Shown here: piece by piece, positions 11,757 to 22,509 of the stretch | Layout: every line of letters begins with the position of its first letter | Position numbering within the stretch: position 1 is the first letter of the stretch | Assembly: GCA_014607495.2 (NCBI GenBank) | Contig: CP053161.1 | Span: 930,001-994,000, forward strand | Origin: Carposina sasakii | Taxonomy: Eukaryota; Arthropoda; Insecta; Lepidoptera; Carposinidae | Length of the DNA stretch: 64,000 nt | Direction: 5' to 3' | Program-made: the position numbers and the translations under genes | Notes under the pieces: generated by a model | The model's input: the letters and a program-made list of their open reading frames with translations, nothing else | The model's database searches: none | What the model was told of the DNA's origin: nothing

Positions 11757-12110
11757 AGGCCCAACAAAAGGTAATTGCTGTAAATCGTTAAGGAATTCCC
11801 TCGACTGTCTATGGTCTCCATCATCAGACCTGAAATGGCACTTATAACCCATATGGTTGCAAAGTTCTCATCAATAGAAATGAATTAAGTCCAAACACAA
11901 GGTAGCTACTGTAAAGCGTTGAGGAGTTCCCTTGACTGTCCTTCGTCTTCATCATCAGACTCCTAATGACAGTCACAACCCATCTAGATGTAAATTTCTT
12001 ATCAATATAAATTAATCAAGCCCAAACACCAGGTAATTGCTGTAAATCGTTGAGGAGTTTCCTCGACTGTCTTTCGGCTCAATCATCAGCTGGACTCTAG
12101 ACCTTTATTA
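11757..12110 (+). repeat. 131-bp tandem repeat array, about 2.6 units
   Basis: Units start at 11757, 11888 and 12019, exactly 131 bp apart, each with a variant of GGTAATTGCTGTAAATCGTT, GACTGTC and CATCATCAGA. The third unit is cut off near 12100. A related CATCATCAGATCCTGG word is at 12361. Confidence 0.85.
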
Positions 12111-12186
12111 AATAGTAGTGCTTTAAATACTTAATGAAAATTTAAAAATGAAATTGTATTAGGCGTTACAATTCGGAAGTTCAAAC

Positions 12187-12290
12187 ATTCACTATGGGTG
12201 TGCCCACCACTGTTGTCGCAATTATGAGTTATCAGATCCGAGGGTCAGTGGAGGGTGTAGGGCCCGGTGGTGGGCACACCCATAGTGAAT
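12187..12290. repeat. 24-bp perfect inverted repeat
   Basis: 12187-12210 and 12267-12290 are exact complements (ATTCACTATGGGTGTGCCCA...) around a 56-nt GC-richer spacer. The arm side GGGCCCGGTGGTGGG recurs at 22174-22188 in a weaker hairpin. It is probably part of a transposon. Confidence 0.8.
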
Positions 12291-12439
12291 TAATGAAAAT
12301 TAACAAACGCACTAGTTGCAACTACGATTTTCGAAGGTTCCCCTCTATTTCTCTGGGATACCATCATCAGATCCTGGTTTCCTTATCATGGTACCACCCT
12401 TGGGATATCTCCTTTCCAACAAAAAAATAATCATCAAAA

Positions 12440-12640
12440 TCTGTACTTACAGAGAGAGATAGATAAGGGTAGAACATAGGCTACTTTTATTTCGATATTT
12501 AAACGGGAACCAAGCGGGTGAAGCCGCGGGCGGAAAGAAAGTATATTATAATATAATAATTATGGATTAGATGTTTGTCACTCTTTTACGCAAAAGCGGT
12601 TTGACGGATTTGGATACAAATAGAAGCTAGTTTTATAATA
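12440..12640 (-). mobile_element. Inverted copy of the dispersed CCCGCGG repeat
   Basis: GAAGCCGCGGGCGGAAAG and the flanking GGGAACCAAGCGGGTGAAG are the reverse of the motif at 9800; the right end carries the ACGCAAAAGCGGTTTGACGG word. Confidence 0.5.
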
Positions 12641-12659
12641 AATGTAAAAAGTAATTTGG

Positions 12660-13600
12660 TTCTAATAGTAGAAGATAACATAAAAACATGTTTTTAAACA
12701 CTTACCATCATAAATATCAGCGTGTAATATACTTCTTGTCAATAGTGCGTAACTTTATGAAAAAGGTTAAGGACACACACGTAAGCTCACTACTTCTCAC
12801 TCACTCACAGAACATCTTACATTATACATTTACTCCTAGCGGAGAAGAACTGAACGAACTGCTTACAAAAAGTATCAAAAGATCAAAGGCAAGCTCACTG
12901 TTGCCATCTTACCTCACTCCGCAAAACTGACGATAAATATGGAATGCAGAGATAGGTAGGTACTTAGAAATTTACGATACATTCCGGAATTAGGCATTTT
13001 CACTTGCAGAAAACTCAAACCAGAGTTCTGGCTCGAGTTTCCTACAAAGGAAAATGCCCAATCCGAAATATGTACACACGTAACGATAGTCATTTTATCA
13101 AATAAAACAAGGATATTATTGTTATAAAGAATAATACATTTAAATTTAAATAAATGACACAAAAAGAAATACAATCCTTCCAAAAATCCATCCATGATCC
13201 ATCCATCCAAACCATGATAAAGGATAAACAAATAACAAAAAAACACAAAACACTAGTATCTTGCAAAAACTATGTTATGAAAAAAAGTCACTATCTTGGA
13301 TTAAAATCACTATCTTAGGTTAAATCACTATCAGAATACTCACACACTAAACGGAGAAACCGAAACTCTACTCAACATTACTGGAGCGAACACATACCCC
13401 AGATCAACGTTGGTTAAGAAGGCGTATCACGCGTATCAATGTACATCGGATGCACATTTGACTGATAGGTATATTTTTTGCGACCGTTACGGATCAAGAA
13501 AAACATTTTGGTAATGTAAATTTTGATGGCGAGTATGTTGGAAAGAGACCGATGCAGGTCCACGGACGACCCGAATATATCGGCTCCGGATTGAAGTATA
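12660..13600. other. No gene recognised
   Basis: Short frames on both strands (for example 12688-12930 and 12914-13246) show no domain or motif. 13270-13335 has three near-copies of AAATCACTATC. Confidence 0.45.
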
Positions 13601-13697
13601 TCTGTTGTCTTGGTCAAAATCCAATTGTACACGGCGAAAAGGTAGATCAACATTTATTCTAAAATCGAATTGGATAAACAATTACATAGAATGTTCG

Positions 13698-13714
<17 letters not shown>

Positions 13715-13742
<28 letters not shown>

Positions 13743-13756
13743 ATATATACGTATAT

Positions 13757-13800
<44 letters not shown>

Positions 13801-13938
13801 GATACTAGATCGGGAGAATCTCGGATTGTTTTATTCCAAATTGGATTTTTTTTAAGAACAATGGAATTAATCTAAATAATGCAAAAATCTCTCGATCTCG
13901 CTTGTCGAGGTTGTTAGTATGAGGTAAGTTATATAAGT
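13715..13938 (-). repeat. Right arm of the long inverted repeat, with AT microsatellites
   Basis: Nearly identical, inverted, to 8085-8310, ending GTATGAGGTAAGT at the outer side. Two AT runs lie at about 13702-13735 and 13759-13791. Together with the left arm it encloses about 5.85 kb. Confidence 0.85.
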
Positions 13939-14199
13939 ACCTACTTTGCCCTGTCTTATAGATTGGAACTGTAATGTTTAAAAGTGTAACCTAATTCTTT
14001 GGTGCAAATAAATCTATTATATTATTATTATATATATAGAATAAAAATGATTGTATACGATTTGCCAGATAATGAATTCTGATATAATAACAACAGAGTA
14101 TGTTAATGTGAAAATAATTTTACAATATAATCAAATTTTCTAATTAACCTATTTATTCCTATGCTCACGCTAAATCACAATATATCTTTAATTCCACCG

Positions 14200-14520
14200 T
14201 GTTATAACAAAACGCCGGCAATTAAAATTACACCTGTGTTGCCGAGCAGAAATATTCTATTTATATAACTCTATGCAAACTACAAACTAGGTAAATCCGA
14301 GGACATGTTCTCCCCAGGGCTTAGCGACAGCTGTGCGATAAACAACTCCAGTTCTCCATTCCCCTGAATCAAGGTATTCTGCCCCTTACCCCTTACAATT
14401 ACGACCCACAGATGGGGATAGAAAAGTTTTGCCAAGGTGTATTCTCTTTTGTATGAGTTGCGGACGTCTCTACTGTCGTGTGTTCCGTCCAATGCACGCG
14501 GATACTTCTTAGATAAGTTT
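14200..14520 (-). other. Unrecognised open frame of balanced composition
   Basis: A minus-strand frame open for about 80 codons (stop at 14280) reads YKREYTLAKLFYPHLWVVIV and GKGQNTLIQGNGELELF. No in-frame ATG or splice sites stand out and I know no match, so it could be a remnant of an element or an exon. Confidence 0.2.
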
Positions 14521-15125
14521 GTTGAATTGAATATTGAATTACTTATTGTTTGAGCCTGGACCCATTATGCTTTGATTCCCTAGGTTAGCGGTGCCGTAAT
14601 ATAGCGGCCGCACGTACGCAAAACCACCACGCGGGCTTCCGATAGTTGTTAAAAATGAATACAAGTAGATAACAGGAAAATCGCATGCCGAAATATGGAT
14701 AGTAAAAACAGCGCTCGATTTATCTAGAATATTTAATTAATAGGTTTATAGTATTAAAACACCGGCGCCTGCCGCAATTCGTGGTTGTTTTATTGTTATT
14801 TGACTGTTATTCGGGACCAACATTTACTTTAGATTCCGATAAGGGAGAGTCTGGAGTAGATATAAAGAGGAGGTGCAGTACAAACTATTTCTAACATTTG
14901 CTCCTAAACATCATAAATACAGACCCTCGTATCAGGGGCAATACTATTTTCTGAAAGGTATACCAATTAGGTATAGATTCACGTAGGTAATTACTAGTAA
15001 CACAATTTTATAATGAAAATTGTTACAAAATCTCTCAAAGGTTTAAAAATAATCCCATCTTTTTAGGTACTTACCCATATTAAAATTACGATTTGGCACT
15101 ACTTCATACTGAAATCTCACTTTTT

Positions 15126-15815
15126 AGGGCCGATTTTTCCAATGGTCAGATAACCTATCTGAAGAATAAAGTTGATTTATTACCAGTAGATAGGTTACGT
15201 TCATAGTAAGTTGCGTTAAAATTGATAAATATTTTTTTAGATAACTGTTAAAATGTAGTAATGAGTGACAAAGACAGATACAATTAGCATGAGCGCAAAA
15301 GAGATAGCAATACTTTATAAGCAACCGCGCTGAAGTGCACAGCACGCTTGTCACATGGAAGTGGTAGCCGCGTTATTGTCATAAATTATGAAAACTGAAG
15401 GATGGTCGTAATGTTGACAGCTAATATGTGGGACTCGAATTATGATTTAAATAATAAATAAAGTTACCGGTGAAATGTAATTCCAAACATTTTATTACAC
15501 ATTTTATAATATTTTTTACATCTCGTATGACACACGGAGGCATATTTTATAATTCTATTCATATTTTATTAATTTAACTTCTTTGAAACTCAAACATAAG
15601 CACGTCTATGGTCATGAAGAGCTCGGCGCATACTAAATAAATAGCGGACAAAGCTCATATATTTAAAGATCAAAAACTGTGTTCGAGAAGTCTACTCTGA
15701 AGAAAATAAAAACTAATTGGTTGAAGCTATCTTTTTCTAATACTTGATCAAGATAGAGACTGAATCAACTTTATCTTTCAGATAGATCTGACCATAGGAA
15801 AAATCGGTTTGTTAG
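15126..15815. mobile_element. MITE family D, long form
   Basis: The left end GGGCCGATTTTTCCAATGGT, with ATCTGAAGAATAAAGTTGAT further in, is mirrored at 15755-15815 (ATCAACTTTATCTTTCAGAT ... AAAAATCGGTT). The arms are about 60 nt and the interior about 570 bp without a transposase frame. Confidence 0.7.
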
Positions 15816-15819
15816 AGAT

Positions 15820-17030
15820 ACAATAACAAACTTTATTCATAAATTCAGTCTACGGGTAAAGCAGGTAACAAAATATATCGTTGTCATACATTCTATTATT
15901 CCAGGCAATCCCAGTATAAAATGAGCGGACAATTCTTTTAAAACCCATTCCCAATGTTTTAATTAAATGAACGCGGCTATCTCGCATCGTTTTTGCATTT
16001 AACAAATCACCGCAGGCTAGTAAACTCACTGAAATTTTCTGGACGAACCGCAAATTGTTTTTTAACCAATTTTTACCTATCAATTCTGGAGTTGTTGTGA
16101 TTTTTGCATCAACTGTTTAAACAGGCGGATGTATTGAGTGTACAACCTTTGATGGGCTTTAGAAAAAACATGGCAGATATGTAAATACATAAATTGTTAT
16201 CTAGATGTACATATAGGTACTATATTTTGTATACGTATTTTTGTTGTTGTTTTTGTATTAGAATGGTTTTAGTTGCTTGAATTGCGTTGTGTTTGATTAT
16301 ATAACAGCAGCACGCTATCATTGCCATGCTATGTCTATGACATTAATATCAGTAGATCTCTGGGAGTTTTAACACTTTGTCACACACTTTTGGTTCCATA
16401 TTAATTGGCTATTAGGTATCTGCTTTAAAATATCCATCGTAATATAATCAAAATAAAAACAAATATTACACTCTCTATGCTATCTATGAACACAGAAGTT
16501 GTCATAAAAGCTTCAATCTTAGTTACGTCACAGGTTACATGAATGAATTTCATATTCAAAATTAAATCACTCTATGTAAAACATTTTGTTATTACATATT
16601 TGAAATGGTACCTTAGGTTAGTTAAAGTCCAATTTATCTCGATATCCATTGTTTAATAAGGAATGCCTAGTTCGTGATACATAATATATATTTTGTGAGA
16701 TATATCACCATGAAATTGTAAGTGTTGTTACCGTTATTGGCACTACACGCATTATATGTAAATTATTTTTAATCGTATGTTATTGCTGTGTTATAACAAC
16801 TAATAACAAATAAATAAATAAAATAAATTATTAAGTTATTAAGTAACTCGCGGAAGGGATAGCCTCGCATTATAGTGTTCTAAAGAGTGAACTGCATCTT
16901 TAGACGGTTTTACTAAACTTCATACCGCATTATAACCGCATTGCTCAATTGCATTGCTAACTACACTGTTTTATGCTCGCATTCGCCCGGCGAACTCACA
17001 TACTCAGAATTTTTGCCGTCGCATTGCTAT
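15820..17030. other. No gene recognised
   Basis: AT-rich single-copy-looking sequence with only short chance frames. Confidence 0.5.
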
Positions 17031-17357
17031 ATCCTAATACGGTCTGTGCATTTTACTTCCAGGATACTGCGTTCCATTTCTCTCTGACAAACCTTGGGCG
17101 TGGACTTCTGATGTTCGGTTAGTGATCAAGTTTGTGCGCCGTAAGTTAGGATAAGCAAGATGCACATACTCGTATCAACGAGTTTGCGTTTCAGAGATAA
17201 TGGGAGGTTGCCCTTCATCAGCTCCTTCATAGACCAGTAGCTCTTCCAGGCATTAGCAATGCGACGTTCCATTTCCTTGTCTTGCCTGTTTTTAAAGAAC
17301 ACTATCTGGGCCAAGTAGGTATACTCGTCAACGTATTGTATGTCTTGCCTATCAACC
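17031..17357 (-). pseudogene. Inverted part of a non-LTR reverse transcriptase fragment
   Basis: The minus strand reads YVDEYTYLAQ, then ERRIANAWKSYWSMKELMKG, LKRKLVDTSM and TYGAQT, followed by TGA where the family has Trp, then SLTEHQKSTPKVCQREMERS and KCTDRIR. This is the region after the thumb of RTE-like RTs. The next residues of the family continue on the opposite strand from 17358. Confidence 0.85.
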
Positions 17358-17665
17358 ACCGTATTAGGAACACCATACTGCGCTCCAAAACTGGTGTCGC
17401 TGACGTTGGCGTGCAGACCGCAAGACTGAAGTGGAACTGGGCCGGACACGTATGTCGAATGCACCCAGACAGATGGGCAAAGATAGCTACTGATTGGGTG
17501 CCTACAGACGAAAACCGGCGTAGGGGAAGACCTAGGAGAAGATGGAGGGACGACCTGGATAAGTTTCTGCCAGATTGGGCCACTATAGCGGACAAGACAA
17601 GTGTGGGCTCAAATGGGGGAGGCCTATGCCCAACAGTGAGACACGGTATAGGCTATATAAATAAA
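17358..17665 (+). pseudogene. C-terminal tail of the same RT element, opposite strand
   Basis: It reads RIRNTILRSKTGVADV, RLKWNWAGHVCRMHPDRWAK, RRGRPRRRWRDDLDKFLPDW and then a frameshifted equivalent of 'WxxxGEAYAQ' (GGAGGCCTATGCCCAACAG), followed by an A-rich AATAAAAAATA end. It resumes where the minus-strand piece stops. Confidence 0.85.
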
Positions 17666-18119
17666 AAATACATGCTATATCAGCATACTAATATTCCATT
17701 GTTGTTAAAATCATAAGTCATTGCACAGGTAATGCTGTAGCCAATTCAGCGATGAATCTACACCACGGAACATACTTGCAGAGTAAACACGCTATTCGTC
17801 TTCATTCTGTGGTGAATCCTCAAAGTTACACTGCTTCTGAAGTTAGTTGATTTCAATTAGGAACTTTTGTACACACTGTAGACGAACACAAGGATCACAG
17901 TCATGGCGGCAAGATTGTAATTCAATTATGTTTGTTTTAATATTTCAATGGCTGTTATGAATTAGGTTTATCTCAAAGCATTTGCAATAAGTATAACGGC
18001 TTTTGGGGGGAACGGGTATGTACGTACCAAAAAAACATTTTTATAGTGTTTTTTTTTCAAATGACTTGGTGAAACGTTTCAGGTGAAACTAAATTAGCTA
18101 ATTAGTATTTTAGTCATGA

Positions 18120-18310
18120 ACCAGTGGACGCCCGCGACTCCGTTCGCGTGTACTACAGAAAAAACAAAATGTCGAAATTATACGTGATAAAAACATTTTC
18201 CCGGGATAAAAAGTAGCCTATATGTTAAGTGGGACCTGTTACAACATATTCCTGAAAACTGCATCGAAATTGGTTCAGCCGATTTTGAGATTAGCGTGCA
18301 CAAACATCGA
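18120..18310 (-). mobile_element. Dispersed repeat family E, inverted copy
   Basis: GGACGCCCGCGACTCCG, CCCGGGATAAAAAGTAGCC, CTGAAAACTGCATCGAAATTGG and GATTAGCGTGCACAA are the reverse complement of landmarks in 3846-4172. Confidence 0.75.
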
Positions 18311-18319
18311 TCCGTTTTA

Positions 18320-19075
18320 TTGTATGAATTTTATTATATGTATATAAATATATAGATAATGCAGATAAATTCTTATCAACTATTTAAATTTTAGTAAAAG
18401 TACTCAGGTGTTTGCTTAATATAACTACTTAAATTTGTTTTTTTACAATGTTTAGAAAGGCTTATAGCCCTATATGATTAGTATTTTCAATAGTATATTT
18501 TACAAGAAAGACTAACCAAATTCTAAAAACCCGCAAGCCAAAAGAAATCTACTTGTGTAATTGAGCAGTCACATAAGCTTGTGAGAATCGAGATACTTGT
18601 CAGTCGCTTTAGAGTTTACATTCACGTTTTCACATACGGTCATAAATTAAGTGAAGTAGTATTAGATTAGCTGCCATTATAGAGCAAGTTTAGTTCGGAA
18701 CGTGCATGCCACTCTCAATGAATTTCTGGGCGGTCGTAGCCAATTTGCCTTCATGTACTTACCAGGTACTTTAAACTGTTCTGAAGGATTTTACTTTATC
18801 TACCTTCAACTGATTTCAAAAGTTAGTCTAACTGAGTTATTTAGCGCTTTGTTTGTTCGGTTGATTTTGAAGAGATTAGCTCTGACGGTTTGTGGAAGGA
18901 TTTAATTAGTGTTTTCCTACTTTGGTGACTGTTTCACAACTGCTCTTGGCTCTTACAAACATTGTTATGGAAGTTTCTTTTGGGAAAATTAAGCCTTGGT
19001 ATTATGGTAGGTATTATAGGAGGATAATTATAGTGTATTAACACTAAAGAGGAGGTTTGTGATTTCAAAATATTA
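18320..19075. other. No gene recognised
   Basis: Only chance frames, such as 18702-18905 (+). Confidence 0.5.
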
Positions 19076-19077
19076 TT

Positions 19078-19333
19078 TACATACATATAATCACGCCTTT
19101 ATCTCTTACGAGGTAGGCAGAGCACCAAGGGCCGATAGAACCACATGGTGCCACTTCTGACCAATTTTGAGGGTATAGTTGAGATGTACAAGTTCGGTTA
19201 GTAGTGACAGGTGGTCAGCCCATCGCCTACAAAACACTAAGACCCTCTTGTCCCTCTACTGACTTGTACAGTATGCCCGGGAAGAGAAGCAGCTGTAAGT
19301 ATTATACGTTTTTTTTTCACTCCCAGAGCAGTA
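19078..19333 (+). mobile_element. Dispersed repeat family A, copy 2 (fullest)
   Basis: Full-length copy starting ATAATCACGCCTTTATC and ending TCACTCCCAGAGCAG. It is followed within 270 bp by a family B copy. Confidence 0.8.
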
Positions 19334-19596
19334 AAGGTAAATATTATTTTGAGCTTTATAAAGTTTATATCGAGCAACCAAAAGTTCTATAAGTATTCCT
19401 TGTATTATAAGAAAGGTTGGCTCTAGAAGCCTTTTCCAGATAAAACTTTATGAACACTCGTTTACTACAATTTGCTGCTAAATCTGGGCCCCGAAGGGAT
19501 CAAGTACCTCCATATGCTTAGCGGTAAGGGCCTCGTAATGAAGACGCATCGTGGGCGACTCGATTGTACTTTTGTATGCCCTGTAAAAATGTTCTT

Positions 19597-19980
19597 TATA
19601 CAGAATGTTTTTTCGTTGCCACCATTAACGAAGTACTCTATACATCAAATAAAGTAAGTTTATGCCAAAAAAAATGCTGGGAAACGATGTAAATTTTATT
19701 CATTTTTTTTTATTACTCAATCGGGTATAATTTATAGTGTCCAGTGTTTATGCTAGTTTTATCATGGACAGATATTAATTATTTCTCGTGAAAAAATCTT
19801 GCTTCGCGCGTCTATGTGAATTTATGCAGAAAAACGCAGTCTATTTACTCAACTTTGGACCCTAATATCTTGGGAACCAGACACTTCCCAGGTATGCTTC
19901 CATGGAGAAAAATGATCGTGATGATGAGGAGATTGCGCAGTTTTCGGGAACGTTGACGACCAAAAAACATCCTGTATACA
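19597..19980 (-). mobile_element. Dispersed repeat family B, copy 2
   Basis: Reverse orientation, from TATACAGAATG to CATCCTGTATA, with all the internal landmarks of the family. Confidence 0.85.
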
Positions 19981-20102
19981 TAGGTACTGTCATTATTGTG
20001 AACATAATGTGAATCGATTCTCGTTAGAGAGTAAGTATATTCTTTGGAATCGATCGATGCAATACCTATTTAACCTTACGAGTAGATGAAAATCCGTCTT
20101 CA

Positions 20103-20333
20103 GTAGGCCTCCCCCAGGGCACGCCACAAGGCTACTGCCACAGGGGAGGGTTTGCCCATAGTCACCACGCTGGGCAGGCGGGTTGGTGACCGCAGTTTGT
20201 ATTTTTGGACTATGTTGTCAACACGAGAGGCGCTGCTGCCCACGTCCCGGAAACCCTTAATCGCCTCATACGATACCCACGGGCAGACATGGGGTGGTAC
20301 GAATTCTACTCTGCCGGCACCACGCGGCCAATA
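20103..20333 (-). mobile_element. Dispersed repeat family G, copy 1
   Basis: Shares GGCCTCCCCCAGGGCACGCC, CACGCTGGGCAGGCGGGTTGG and GTCAACACGAGA with 54684-54930 and 62542-62702. On the minus strand one edge (CTGGGGGAGGCCTA) matches the RT-tail codons 'LGEAY', so this is probably the reverse-oriented 3' region of a non-LTR element. Confidence 0.75.
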
Positions 20334-20339
20334 AAAATA

Positions 20340-22370
20340 TATTTAATTAATTGTTGTACATAATATAATGAAAGCATTTTAATAAAATCTTTAAACGTGT
20401 AATGTGAATAACTGAATTTTCACCAGAAGATAATGAAACAAAACTTTTTATATTATTATGTAGAATGGGTTAAAATTGTTTGATGGGGCATGCGGTGGTG
20501 TTGAATCATTTTGACACTAAAGAAACTCCATTTTCCAGCTCAGAATCGTATGTTTTAATTAGATTCATGGAAAGCATTATAGAATTACAATATAGATAGG
20601 ATCATCTTCTGCTTATGACTATACACAGCCTTAGCCATTAGAAATGGAAGGATGGATGGAGGATGAGGTGTCATCAGAAAAAATAATAATATTAATATGA
20701 CATGTACTAAACAAAGATCATGTACAGACATATGCTGGAATCCTTAGTATCATAACTCTTCTTTTGAGGGCACTTTTAAGAGAGAATTGTAAGATCAATC
20801 AAATCTTTTTATGTTTTTTTTTTAACCCATTATATACACCAATTTTCTAACACTAGCATATTAATTTATGCCCGATTTAGCACTGATATTACATCACCTG
20901 CATAGACCTATCTGTAATCAGCTCCAGATATCTACTACACATTAAACCAGCTGGTGATCACCAAAAGTGAAACTAGATATCCTTTGTTCTGTTTCCTATT
21001 CTCTTACTTCAGGATGACAAAGGAAACATTTCCCATTGAAATCGTTCACGCTAGATTACTGCGGTTATGCCCATAAAGCAATGGTAGGCATTAAGCTAAC
21101 CGGTTTCTAGTCTGGTTTTTATTATATGCGTAAAATGTACACGTCTGCCTAATACCATTAGATATAGTAATGTGCGTGATACATGTATAATGTTATGAAA
21201 GCTTTGTACAGTGTAGTAGCAGTATTCTTTATCCAAAACCACAATGCACGCAAATGTGAAAGCATTCTCTTGCAAATTAGATTCATTCGCATGTCCCACC
21301 CACTTGACACTCATTACGACGTGGTTTCGGCGGTACCGCCGCACAAACTATGTAGATGTAGGAGCTCCTATAGATTTAGGATTTTAGAGCTTTAATGTTT
21401 ATTAGGTAAAAGAAATGCCATTTTCGTCACCTTGTTGCAGTTCCGAATAACCTATCTCGTACTTGTTTCGACAAATAATTGTACCTGTTAAAACAAGTGC
21501 CAGACAGAATATCCGGAGCTCATCGGGTGGTGAAACAAAGCCACAAAGGGTGTTGCAAGAATTCGATAGTAGCAAGTTCGAATTTTTGCAATTAGCTTAA
21601 AAATTTATTTAACAATATTAATATTATTGAAAATATTATAAAAATGGATACGAATTACGCCAATATATCCCGTAAAGTATTGTTAAAATCCAGAAGCGAA
21701 TCCAAATAAGACACTCACGTTTAGACGCAGTCAGGTAAAAATGCGGCCTTAAGTTAAACTTCTACTTAACAGGGTCCATTGCGCTTAATGCCTCAACTTT
21801 TACCAAGAACCGATTTTATTGTGAGTGACGCGATATCAAAAAAGTGAACATAATTATGAAAAATGTAAGAGTCTTTAAATTCAAATAGGTGATCTAAAAT
21901 AATAACAACGTAGGCATTTTAACTTATACACTGCCACTGATGTGCCACCAGAAATACATCAACGTTAACAAAAACGGATCTGGTTGCCGGAGTTATTAAT
22001 AATAACCTCATTCAGTTGAAAGAAAAATCCCGAATCCGTGAAAATTTTGACCCTCTCACTAAGACGAATCCATTATTGGGGTCTTTACGTTATACGAGAT
22101 TGTACGTTAAAACAACATAACTTTAACGTGCTATGTATTTGTACGCAGTCAGGTGGCAGAAGGGTTAGCGGAAGGGCCCGGTGGTGGGAGAACCCTTGAT
22201 GGAAATTATTCATTTTAGGTTCAAATTCAAATACTTATATGTACTTTTAAGAAGTGTATTTAATTTTCAGGTTGAGATTTATGGCACAATAACGCGTTCT
22301 ACGGTATACTAAGCAGTTTGATTTATTACAATTTCTTTCCATGTAGATAGTATTTCAAATTAGGAGGTTA
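20340..22370. other. No gene recognised
   Basis: Short frames only. 22160-22197 has a hairpin (AAGGGTT/AACCCTT) around GGGCCCGGTGGTGGG, a motif shared with 12260-12275. Confidence 0.5.
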
Positions 22371-22377
22371 TCCTCTT

Positions 22378-22495
22378 TTCTCCCCTCACCGGGGACGAGC
22401 ACTTATTTGTGTATCTGGCCCGGTAAGCTCACCGGGCCAGATAACTATTTTTTCCCATTTGGCCCGGCGCCGGGCCAGGCGCCGGGCCAGATGGG
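22378..22495. repeat. Row of three GC-rich hairpins
   Basis: CCCC/GGGG around TCA at 22382-22394; then 22412-22424 pairs perfectly with 22431-22443 (13 bp, 6-nt loop); then 22454-22471 pairs with 22478-22495 (18 bp with one G-T pair). In the last, TGGCCCGGCGCCGGGCCA (22460-22477) is itself an 18-bp perfect palindrome. Surrounding DNA is strongly AT-rich. Confidence 0.9.
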
Positions 22496-22509
22496 ATACA
22501 CCCCCATAA

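Noticed and set aside
17302..17595. 97-codon minus-strand frame
   Set aside because: Antisense of the plus-strand RT tail.
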